From positions 1 through 64,000 of the forward strand of contig DASUVX010000145.1 in the NCBI GenBank assembly GCA_036378735.1: DNA of 64,000 nucleotides, read 5' to 3'. Source of the stretch: GCA-003244245 sp036378735. GTDB lineage: Bacteria > Actinomycetota > Actinomycetes > Mycobacteriales > Pseudonocardiaceae. The notes under the pieces were generated by a model that did not search any database, was not told the DNA's origin, and saw only the letters and a list, made by a program, of their open reading frames with translations. Positions 1-6,385 of this stretch are shown here, piece by piece (position 1 is the stretch's first letter; every line of letters begins with the position of its first letter). The position numbers and the translations under genes are program-made.

Positions 1-879
1 GTCCATGAAGGGCATGAACTTGTCCGGGAAACCGGGCATGGTGCAGCCGATGCAGATGCCACCCACGTTCGGGCAGCCGCCCACACCGTTGATCCAGCCC
101 CGCTTGGGCACGTTGCACTTCACCACCGGGCCCCAGCAACCTAGCTTCACCAAGCACTTCGGTGAGTCATAGGTCTTGGCGAACTCGCCCTGCTCGTAGT
201 AGCCGGCCCGGTCACAACCCTCGTGCACGGTCTTGCCGTACAGCCACTGCGGGCGCAGGTGCTCGTCCAACGGGATCATCGGCGCGAGGCCTGCGGCCTG
301 GTACAGCAGGTAAAGGATCGTCTCGGACATGTTGTCCGGATGAACCGGGCAGCCAGGTACGCAAACGATCGGAATCCCGGCCTTGGACTTCCAGTCCCAG
401 CCGAGGTAGTCAGGCGCACCCATAGCACCAGTCGGGTTGCCCGACATGGCGTGGATGCCGCCATAGCAGGCGCAGGTGCCGGCCGCGAGCACGATCGTCG
501 CCTTCGGTGCCAACCGGTCGATCCACTCGTTGATGGTGACCGGCTGGTTGGTGTCCGGGTGCCTTCCGAAACCGGTGAAGTAACCCTCACCGTTGATTGA
601 CTCGTTCGGGATGGAGCCTTCGAGGACGAGTACGAAAGGTTCCAACTCGCCCCGGTCGGCCTTCCAGAACCATTCGATGAAGTTGTCGGCGCCCTGTTCG
701 GGGCCGCATTCGAAATCGATCAGGGGCCAGTGCACTGCGATTTTGGGCAGGCCGGGAAGTGCTCCCAGCGCAATCTCCTCGATGCTCGGTTGCGTCGCTG
801 CCGTCAGCGCAACCGAGTCACCATCGCAGGACAGGCCACAGTTGATCCAGAGGATATGAATTGGGCTCTCTTCAGACAT
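1..879 (-). CDS. hhyS: [NiFe] hydrogenase small subunit, actinobacterial high-affinity type (partial)
   Basis: Electron-transfer subunit of an uptake [NiFe] hydrogenase; it would carry the Fe-S clusters that take electrons from the large subunit. The gene runs off the left edge, so 293 N-terminal residues are visible. Seen: NCGLSCDGDS at residues 13-22 (proximal-cluster region), then GTCACYGG, CVPGCPVHPDN and GGCPNVGGICIGC near the edge. No twin-arginine leader precedes the first Cys motif, which fits the cytoplasmic-side group 1h (Hhy/actinobacterial) enzymes; in that group an Asp replaces one proximal-cluster Cys, and D19 directly after C18 fits. The start is the ATG at 877-879, 23 bp after the upstream SIS gene, so it is the last gene of the visible operon. 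The large subunit is presumably just outside the window. Confidence 0.93.
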   Translation of the reverse strand, partial: MSEESPIHILWINCGLSCDGDSVALTAATQPSIEEIALGALPGLPKIAVHWPLIDFECGPEQGADNFIEWFWKADRGELEPFVLVLEGSIPNESINGEGYFTGFGRHPDTNQPVTINEWIDRLAPKATIVLAAGTCACYGGIHAMSGNPTGAMGAPDYLGWDWKSKAGIPIVCVPGCPVHPDNMSETILYLLYQAAGLAPMIPLDEHLRPQWLYGKTVHEGCDRAGYYEQGEFAKTYDSPKCLVKLGCWGPVVKCNVPKRGWINGVGGCPNVGGICIGCTMPGFPDKFMPFMD

Positions 880-902
880 GATCCCCTACTCCACGAGCGA
901 CC

Positions 903-1679
903 TCACGTCGCTCCTAATCGTGCCGGATCTCGCCTTCCGGTGGTCAGCTCGTTGAGCGTGAGCTCCCACAGCGTGTGGTAAATCGTGGTTTGGGCCTCCT
1001 GAATCCGGTGCACGGAGTCCGAAGGAACCACGAAAAGATGGTCGATGCTGCCCAGCTCAGCCATCGCCCCGCCCTCGTAGCCCGCCAAGCCGACAGTGAG
1101 CAGGCCGCGCCTGCTCGCCTCCTCGAAGGCGCGTACGAGGTTGGTGGAGTTGCCCGAGGTGGATAGCCCGACGACGACGTCACCGCGCCGCCCGAACGCT
1201 GCGATCTGCCGGGCGAAGACAACGTCGAATGAGACGTCGTTCGACAGCGCCGTCAAGACCGCGATATCACCCGTGAGCGCGAAAGCGGGCAAGGCCCGCC
1301 GACCCGCACCCGGATGCAGGAACAGGCTAGCGAGGTCGGCTGCGTCGGTGCAGCTTCCCCCGTTGCCGATGGCGAATAGCCGCCCGCCGTTGGCGAACGA
1401 CTCCGCCATTGCCGAGGCGCACGCGGCCAGCCGCTGACTCTCTCGAGCCAGCACCTCCTGCCGGAGCGCCACGATCTGGTGCACCTTATCCACTGTGGAA
1501 CGGCGCACCTCGGCCAGTACCGCCTCGAGATTTTCTCCGGGGCTGTCTTGGCCGACGTCTTGTGGGTGTGAATACAAGAAGGGGTACAGGGTGGCCAGGT
1601 CATCCGATCGAGACTGATCATCAGACAACGATCGTCGCGCTGGTCCGATGCTGCCATGGCCGTTGGGTACCGGGCTCAT
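903..1679 (-). CDS. SIS-domain (GmhA-like) protein B of the hydrogenase operon
   Basis: 258-residue protein with one SIS (sugar isomerase) fold, closest in pattern to sedoheptulose-7-phosphate isomerase GmhA. It keeps the phosphosugar loops FAIGNGGSCTDA and LSTSGNSTN and the C-terminal RIQEAQTTIYH (Gln and His of the metal site). It lacks the DAQHxxxE segment that supplies the His and Glu metal ligands of GmhA: here it reads DAADLASL. It starts inside the stop of the HypC-like gene (ATGA, 1676-1679) and ends 23 bp before the hydrogenase small subunit. GmhA-like genes beside hypC occur in actinobacterial hydrogenase clusters, so a role in hydrogenase maturation or regulation is inferred, not shown. 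About 90 N-terminal residues precede the SIS core. Confidence 0.85.
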   Translation of the reverse strand: MSPVPNGHGSIGPARRSLSDDQSRSDDLATLYPFLYSHPQDVGQDSPGENLEAVLAEVRRSTVDKVHQIVALRQEVLARESQRLAACASAMAESFANGGRLFAIGNGGSCTDAADLASLFLHPGAGRRALPAFALTGDIAVLTALSNDVSFDVVFARQIAAFGRRGDVVVGLSTSGNSTNLVRAFEEASRRGLLTVGLAGYEGGAMAELGSIDHLFVVPSDSVHRIQEAQTTIYHTLWELTLNELTTGRRDPARLGAT

Positions 1680-1891
1680 TCCGAACCCCCCACAACCGCG
1701 ATCGCTTCCTTGGCGTGAACGAGTATTTCGTCACCGATCTTCGCCGATACGAATGCGACGCTCACTTCTTCCATGCCGGATCCGGTATCCACCACTGCCA
1801 GGTCGTCAGGCAGCAGTTCAACCACGCGGACTGCGACAGCCTGGTCCGAGCAGGTGATGCACACCTCGCCATGGCATTCCGGAATCGTCAT
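1676..1891 (-). CDS. hypC: HypC/HupF-family hydrogenase maturation chaperone (divergent)
   Basis: 71-residue beta-rich protein of the HypC/HupF family. These chaperones carry the Fe(CN)2CO unit with HypD and hold the hydrogenase large-subunit precursor. The body CITCSDQAVAVRVVEL...VSVAFVSAKIGDEILVHAKEAIAVV matches the family, including the conserved VGDxVLVHxGxAI-like strand, here IGDEILVHAKEAI. It lacks the canonical N-terminal MC(L/I)xxP: the first Cys is at residue 6 and the CITC pair is at residues 11-14, so which Cys is functional is unclear. It overlaps both flanking SIS genes by ATGA, implying translational coupling in one operon with the small subunit. Confidence 0.82.
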   Translation of the reverse strand: MTIPECHGEVCITCSDQAVAVRVVELLPDDLAVVDTGSGMEEVSVAFVSAKIGDEILVHAKEAIAVVGGSE

Positions 1892-2538
1892 GCGACGGCC
1901 CTCGGCTCAAGTAGGTCCGGATGCTGGAAGAACACGTGCACCAGCTCCCATAGCACGTGGTACGCCGTGACGTGTACCTCCTTGATCACCTGAGGATCGT
2001 CGGAACGGGCTACCACGATGTGGTCGGCGGCCGGTAGGGACGCGATGCGCCCCCCGTCACCGCCGACGAGGCCGATCGTGAGCATGCCCAGCTCCGCAGC
2101 CACGGCCAAGCCGCGCACCACGTTGCCGCAGTTGCCGTCGGGGGAGATACCAAGCGCAATGTCGCTCGCCGACGCCAGGTGGCGCAGCTGGTGAGCGAAT
2201 ACCTCGTCGAAGCCCTCCGAGCCGGCGATACCGGTCACTGTCGCGACGTCCGCAGTCAACGAGATAGCCGGCAGCGCGCGCTTGCCCATGATGACCGGGT
2301 GGACGAACTCCACTGCGACGTGCTGCGCGTCGGTGCTGGCTGTGCCGTTACCGAAGACCACCAGCGTGCCGCCACGGTGGAAGCGCGCGGCCATCGCATG
2401 ACATGCGGCGGCGATCTTCGAAGCTTCGTCAGCCAGATGATATAGGGGTAGTACCCGCCGCTCGAACAATTCTGCGGCGGTGGCGGTCCCGGTTGGCGAC
2501 CCGGACACGCCGCACACCTCCCGACCCTGGTTGGTCAT
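1888..2538 (-). CDS. SIS-domain (GmhA-like) protein A, first gene of the hydrogenase operon
   Basis: 216-residue SIS protein related to GmhA and paralogous to the SIS protein two genes downstream. It keeps DAQHVAVEF (His and Glu metal ligands) and the last His in AYHVLWEL. The metal-site Gln is Lys (VIKEVH in place of xIQEVH), and the phosphate-binding STSGNS loop has become SPDGNC. Its losses are therefore complementary to those of its partner. It is the first visible gene of the minus-strand operon and overlaps the HypC-like gene by 4 bp. The ATG at 2536-2538 has no clear ribosome-binding site and lies next to a CRP-like site, so the true start may be an internal GTG or the mRNA may be leaderless. 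Confidence 0.83.
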   Translation of the reverse strand: MTNQGREVCGVSGSPTGTATAAELFERRVLPLYHLADEASKIAAACHAMAARFHRGGTLVVFGNGTASTDAQHVAVEFVHPVIMGKRALPAISLTADVATVTGIAGSEGFDEVFAHQLRHLASASDIALGISPDGNCGNVVRGLAVAAELGMLTIGLVGGDGGRIASLPAADHIVVARSDDPQVIKEVHVTAYHVLWELVHVFFQHPDLLEPRAVA

Positions 2539-2541
2539 GCA

Positions 2542-2557
2542 CGTGAGTCACATCACG
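2542..2557. promoter_or_regulatory. CRP/GlxR-like operator before the hydrogenase operon
   Basis: CGTGAGTCACATCACG contains GTGA-N6-TCAC, the two half-sites of CRP-family regulators (Crp in mycobacteria, GlxR in corynebacteria). It ends 4 bp before the first ATG of the hydrogenase operon, so as a core-promoter overlap it would repress rather than activate unless translation starts further in. Confidence 0.5.
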
Positions 2558-2657
2558 ATAGGACTGCTGTGATCGGTGGGCAAGGCCCCCCGTCCAGTTG
2601 GTTCATCTCGATTTCACCAGATGGCCCCGTCGCCACGCCAACGTACCCGTGCGCCCG

Positions 2658-2720
2658 CCCGACATGGAGACATATCGGGCTAAACACGCGCCACGGACCC
2701 CGATATGTCTCCATGTCGGG
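2658..2720. repeat. Interspersed inverted-repeat element, copy 1
   Basis: Left arm 2658-2679 and right arm 2698-2720 are reverse complements over 22 bases around an 18-nt spacer. The core of each arm, CGACATGGAGACATATCG on the left, is itself an imperfect palindrome (CGAcATG-GAGA-CATaTCG). The same arms recur at 39596 and 53785 with spacers of the same length but unrelated sequence. This copy lies between the divergent hydrogenase operon and fxsA. Confidence 0.9.
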
Positions 2721-2818
2721 AAGGGGTGGTGAGTCTGGGAGCGAAGTTGGTGTGTCGTTCGTTGGTAGTGCAAAGGTGCGTGTATCGCTGCAGCCACCAA
2801 GCGTCGGGAGCCTGTGCA

Positions 2819-3259
2819 GTGCCGATCCTGCTGATCTTGTTCGCTGCCACCGTCATCGAGCTGGCGGTACTTATCGCAGTGGGACACGCGATCGGGATCC
2901 TGGCGACCCTCGGCCTGCTGATCCTGTCCTCGCTGATCGGGGCGATCCTGCTGCGCCGCGAGGGGTCCCGCACGCTGGCGGCCTTCATGGCGGCGATCCG
3001 CACCCGCAGACCTCCGCACAGCGAGCTGATCGACGGCATCCTGATCGCGGCAGCGGGGGTGCTCATCGTGCTGCCGGGCTTTGTATCCGACGGCCTGGGT
3101 CTGCTGCTGCTCCTGCCGCCGATCCGTGGACTGGTCCGGCGACGGATGCTGCGCTCAGCGTCCCGACACGCGCCGGCGCAGTTCGCGCCGGGCGCTGTCG
3201 TCGAGGGCGAGGTCGTCGAGGATCCGCCGCACCCTCCGTCACGCGGAGAGCTTCGCTGA
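2819..3259 (+). CDS. fxsA: FxsA family membrane protein
   Basis: 146-residue membrane protein of the FxsA family (in E. coli linked to phage T7 exclusion; its molecular role is unknown). After the GTG start it begins VPILLILFAATVIEL, the usual family N terminus, followed by hydrophobic segments ILATLGLLILSSLIGAILL and a second pair around ILIAAAGVLIVLPGF-VSDGLGLLLLLPP, then a basic and acidic cytoplasmic tail. GTG 2819 is chosen because GGGAG lies 8 nt upstream at 2806-2810 and longer in-frame starts add a non-hydrophobic extension absent from the family. The lnt gene follows after 77 bp. The same fxsA-lnt-ppm1 order is known in mycobacteria. Confidence 0.88.
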   Translation: MPILLILFAATVIELAVLIAVGHAIGILATLGLLILSSLIGAILLRREGSRTLAAFMAAIRTRRPPHSELIDGILIAAAGVLIVLPGFVSDGLGLLLLLPPIRGLVRRRMLRSASRHAPAQFAPGAVVEGEVVEDPPHPPSRGELR

Positions 3260-3336
3260 TAGCGACCCGTCCGAAGCGCCCGGCGGTGGGAGCCGTTCGG
3301 CGCCGGCGCTCTGCGGCGGCAGGCATACTGCCGAGC

Positions 3337-5037
3337 ATGGGGACCACCCGCGGGTATCACCGGCTGCTGCGGGTGGGTACCGCGGTCGGGGCTGGCCTGC
3401 TGCTGTATGCCGGTGCGCCGCCGCGGGAACTGTGGTGGCTTGCGCCGGTGGTTTTCGCGGTGCTGTGGGCGGTGCTGCGCGGGCGGCCGGCCAGGGCTGG
3501 GTTTGGTTATGGCCTCGCCTTCGGGCTCGGTTTCTTCCTGCCGCTGCTGTCGTGGACCGGGGAGTTCGTGGGTCCGCTGCCGTGGCTGGCGCTGGCCACT
3601 GTTGAGGCGCTGGTGGTAGCGCTCGCGGGCGCCGGAATCGCCATCGTGTCCCGGCTGCCGGCCGCACCGATGTGGGGAGCAGCGGTGTGGGTGGCGGCTG
3701 AGGCATTGATCGCCCGCGCACCCTTCAATGGCTTCCCGTGGGGCCGGGTGGCCTTCGGCCAGCCGAGCGGGGTGTTCCTGCCGGTGGCAGCCGTCGGCGG
3801 GGCGCCACTGCTCAGTGCGGCGGTGGTGTTGACCGGGTTTGGAGCTGCGGAGCTGCTGCGCCGCGCCGCCCAAGGCCGACGCAGAACGCTCCTGGTGCCC
3901 GCATTGTTCGCGGTCGGCCCGGTGATCGCCGGATTACTGGCGAGCCTGACCGTGGCCACCACCGCCTCGGAGACGACCGCCCCGGAGACCACTAATGACG
4001 GGCAGGCGGTCGTCGCGCTGATCCAGGGCAATGTGCCCCGTGCTGGCTTGGACTTCAACGCCCAGCGCCGCGCGGTGCTGGACAACCACGCCGCGCGCAC
4101 CATCCAGCTGGCGGCCGACGTCGCGGCGGGCCGTTACCCGCGACCTGCGCTGGTGATCTGGCCGGAGAACTCCTCGGACATCGACCCATTACGCAACCCG
4201 GACGCTCGGGTGGTGATTGATCAGGCAGCCCGCTCGATCGGCGTACCGATCCTGGTCGGCGCCGTGCTGCGCACCGATGACGGGCACTACACCAACACGA
4301 TGATCGTGTGGGATCCGCGGACCGGGCCTGGGCAGCGCCACGATAAGCGCCGGGTGCAGCCTTTCGGTGAATATGTGCCCTACCGCGGTTTCTTCCGGAT
4401 GTTCAGCCCATACGTCGATCGGGCGAGCGACTTCGTCCCGGGAAACGGTGACGGCGTGGTGGACATCGGGCCAGTCCGCGTCGGCATAGCGACCTGCTAC
4501 GAGGTGGTCTTCGACGATCTAGTGCGCCAGAGCGTCCGCTCCGGCGCCCAGGTGCTCGCCGTTCCGACGAACAATGCCACCTTCGGCTTTACTCAGATGA
4601 CCTACCAGCAGCAGGCCATCTCCCGGGTCCGCGCGGTGGAACACGGTCGCACCGTGCTCGTGGCCGCGACCAGTGGGGTCAGCGCAGTGATCGCACCAGA
4701 CGGTACGGTCAAGCAGGAAACCAGGCTGTTCACTCCGGATGCACTGGTCGCCGGGGTCCCGCTGCGCTCCGGTACTACGCTCGCCACCCGGCTCGGCCCC
4801 GCGCCGGAGTGGGCACTGGTGGCGCTGGGTGTGGTGGGAGTGGCGGCGGCTCTGATCATGCACGGCAGACCCAGCACCGGGAATCGGCGACGCGCGCCGG
4901 CGAAGGAGGACGTCGATGACGGATCAGCGCGGCGGCTACGTCGGAAGGGTCGGTCCAACGGTCGTGGTGATACCGACCTACAACGAGCGGGACAGCCTGC
5001 CAGTGGTGCTGAACCGGCTGCGCGACGCAGTACCTGA
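3337..5037 (+). CDS. lnt: Apolipoprotein N-acyltransferase
   Basis: Transfers the third acyl chain to the N-terminal Cys of lipoproteins in the cytoplasmic membrane. The 566 residues hold about seven N-terminal membrane segments, a periplasmic nitrilase-type domain and one C-terminal membrane segment. The catalytic triad can be read: Glu277 in IWPENSSD, Lys337 in HDKRRVQPFGEY and Cys387 in TCYEVVF. The start is the ATG at 3337; longer frames upstream read through fxsA and are not used. The last 41 codons overlap the start of ppm1 by 122 bp, giving a low-complexity tail after the last membrane helix. In M. tuberculosis the two proteins are fused (Ppm1); here they stay separate but entangled. 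Confidence 0.95.
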   Translation: MGTTRGYHRLLRVGTAVGAGLLLYAGAPPRELWWLAPVVFAVLWAVLRGRPARAGFGYGLAFGLGFFLPLLSWTGEFVGPLPWLALATVEALVVALAGAGIAIVSRLPAAPMWGAAVWVAAEALIARAPFNGFPWGRVAFGQPSGVFLPVAAVGGAPLLSAAVVLTGFGAAELLRRAAQGRRRTLLVPALFAVGPVIAGLLASLTVATTASETTAPETTNDGQAVVALIQGNVPRAGLDFNAQRRAVLDNHAARTIQLAADVAAGRYPRPALVIWPENSSDIDPLRNPDARVVIDQAARSIGVPILVGAVLRTDDGHYTNTMIVWDPRTGPGQRHDKRRVQPFGEYVPYRGFFRMFSPYVDRASDFVPGNGDGVVDIGPVRVGIATCYEVVFDDLVRQSVRSGAQVLAVPTNNATFGFTQMTYQQQAISRVRAVEHGRTVLVAATSGVSAVIAPDGTVKQETRLFTPDALVAGVPLRSGTTLATRLGPAPEWALVALGVVGVAAALIMHGRPSTGNRRRAPAKEDVDDGSARRLRRKGRSNGRGDTDLQRAGQPASGAEPAARRST

Positions 5038-5740
5038 CGCCGATGCGCTGGTGGTAGACGACAACAGTCCTGATGGCACCGGAGCGCTGGCCGACGAACT
5101 CGCCGCCGCCGACAGCAGGCTGCACGTCCTGCACCGCGCTACCAAGACCGGTCTCGGCACCGCTTACGTGGCCGGATTCCGGTGGGCGCTGGAGCGTGGC
5201 TATGACGTCGTGGTCGAGATGGATGCGGACGGATCTCACGCCCCCGAAGACCTGCCCCGGCTACTGGACGCGCTGGCTACCCATGTCGACGCGGCCGGTG
5301 GGGCCGATGTGGTACTGGGTTCGCGTTACGTCCCTGGCGGGCAGGTGGCGAACTGGCCGCGATACCGGCAGTGGCTGTCGCGCGGCGGCAACTACTACTC
5401 GCGCACGGCGCTGGGAGTGGGCATCAAAGACCTGACCGGCGGGTTCCGCGCCTACCGGCGCCACGTACTGGAGAGAATCGACCTGAGTACCGTGGCCTCG
5501 CAGGGGTACTGCTTCCAAGTCGACCTGGCCTGGCGCTCAGTGCGCGCCGGCTTCACCGTGGTGGAGGTGCCCATCGTCTTCACTGAGCGAGAACAAGGCC
5601 AGTCGAAGATGACCAGCGCCATCGTCCGCGAAGCGCTGTGGCGGGTGACCGCCTGGGGCATGCAGCGCCGGGTTGCGCGTCTGCGTCGCCGATCCGATGC
5701 CGACTCGGCAACTACTGTCACGCAACCCAGCCGGCCTTGA
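4916..5740 (+). CDS. ppm1: Polyprenol-phosphate mannosyltransferase
   Basis: GT2-family synthase that makes polyprenol-phosphate-mannose from GDP-mannose, the donor for lipomannan, lipoarabinomannan and protein O-mannosylation. In the 274 residues: VVVIPTYNERDSLP near the N terminus, VVDDNSPDGT, the metal-binding DAD at residues 103-105 in VEMDADGSH, GSRYVPGG and the acceptor-site region TGGFRAYRR. No C-terminal membrane domain follows, as in bacterial soluble Ppm proteins. The ATG is preceded by GGAGG at about 4904-4908, inside lnt, so translation is probably coupled. It ends 13 bp from the convergent rbpA. Confidence 0.93.
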   Translation: MTDQRGGYVGRVGPTVVVIPTYNERDSLPVVLNRLRDAVPDADALVVDDNSPDGTGALADELAAADSRLHVLHRATKTGLGTAYVAGFRWALERGYDVVVEMDADGSHAPEDLPRLLDALATHVDAAGGADVVLGSRYVPGGQVANWPRYRQWLSRGGNYYSRTALGVGIKDLTGGFRAYRRHVLERIDLSTVASQGYCFQVDLAWRSVRAGFTVVEVPIVFTEREQGQSKMTSAIVREALWRVTAWGMQRRVARLRRRSDADSATTVTQPSRP

Positions 5741-5753
5741 CGTGGGTGGCTCC

Positions 5754-6098
5754 TCAGGCCGAGCGGGACCGGCGGCCCTGCAGTTCCGTCAGCCGCTCGT
5801 CGAGTAGTTCTTCCAGCTCGGGAATACTGCGGCGCTCCAACAGCATGTCCCAGTGGGTGCGTGGCGGTTTGATCTTCTTCGGCTGCGGCTCATCGCCGTC
5901 GGACAGCCGCGACTCGTTGCCATGTAACCGGCACTCCCACATCATCGGTGGTTCAGCATCGTCGGCGAACGACACGGCGAAGTCGTGGCCCTTAGGGCAG
6001 GCGTAGATCACCGGCCGGCGAGGAGCAAGATCATGGTCGCGGTCGGTCTCGTAACTGACTGTTCCGAGCCTGCTGCCACGAAGAACGCGGTCGGCCAT
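5754..6098 (-). CDS. rbpA: RNA polymerase-binding protein RbpA
   Basis: Actinobacterial transcription factor that binds the primary sigma factor and stabilises the open promoter complex. The 114 residues show the basic N-terminal part (MADRVLRGSRLGTVSYETDR), the core domain with YACPKGHDFAV and MMWECRLHG (Cys/His positions of the zinc-type fold) and the C-terminal sigma-interacting helix THWDMLLERRSIPELEELLDERL. The ATG at 6096-6098 is chosen because of the family N terminus and an AGGAG just upstream. Its leader carries a perfect 22-bp palindrome and, further up, a GGGAAT...GTT promoter of the SigR/SigH type. rbpA is a known SigR target in Streptomyces. Confidence 0.96.
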   Translation of the reverse strand: MADRVLRGSRLGTVSYETDRDHDLAPRRPVIYACPKGHDFAVSFADDAEPPMMWECRLHGNESRLSDGDEPQPKKIKPPRTHWDMLLERRSIPELEELLDERLTELQGRRSRSA

Positions 6099-6117
6099 GG
6101 CGTCTCCTCTCTCCGGG

Positions 6118-6139
6118 CCGAGGATTGCGCAATCCTCGG
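6118..6139. promoter_or_regulatory. Perfect 22-bp palindrome in the rbpA leader
   Basis: The half-site CCGAGGATTGC is followed directly by its exact reverse complement. It lies 20 bp upstream of the rbpA ATG and downstream of the predicted transcription start, so it could act as a dimer operator or as a 5' UTR hairpin next to the ribosome-binding site. Confidence 0.6.
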
Positions 6140-6157
6140 ATCCAGCACACCGGGTGT

Positions 6158-6185
6158 AACGTCGAGGAAGGTCCTCCACATTCCC
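6158..6185 (-). promoter_or_regulatory. SigR/SigH-type promoter of rbpA
   Basis: On the minus strand GGGAAT (6185-6180) is followed, 19 nt later, by GTT (6160-6158; CGTT if 6161 is included). This is the -35/-10 pattern of thiol-stress ECF sigma factors SigR (Streptomyces) and SigH (mycobacteria). Transcription would start near 6150, giving a leader of about 50 nt. Confidence 0.65.
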
Positions 6186-6385
6186 GGACCGCGCACGAGG
6201 TCCGGACCGGTGGCACCGCTCACTGCTATGCGATCGATGCGTTGGCCCTGCAAGTAGCTTTCGGACCAGCATCGCCCACACAGGGTGAATCGACAGCACT
6301 ATGTGACCTGTTACCTCACGGCAGGTGCACAACACCACCCATTCGGGCGATCGCTACTACGCCCGCCCTTCGAGCCGGACGAGAC

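Noticed and set aside
2569..3336. Long upstream extension of the lnt reading frame
   Set aside because: It runs through the repeat element and the whole fxsA gene in another frame, and translates to Arg/Ala/Pro-rich sequence; the family start is the ATG at 3337.
6297..6330. CRP-like GTGA...TCAC between rbpA and the MFS gene
   Set aside because: The half-sites are separated by 9 rather than 6 bases, and the site is far from any start codon.
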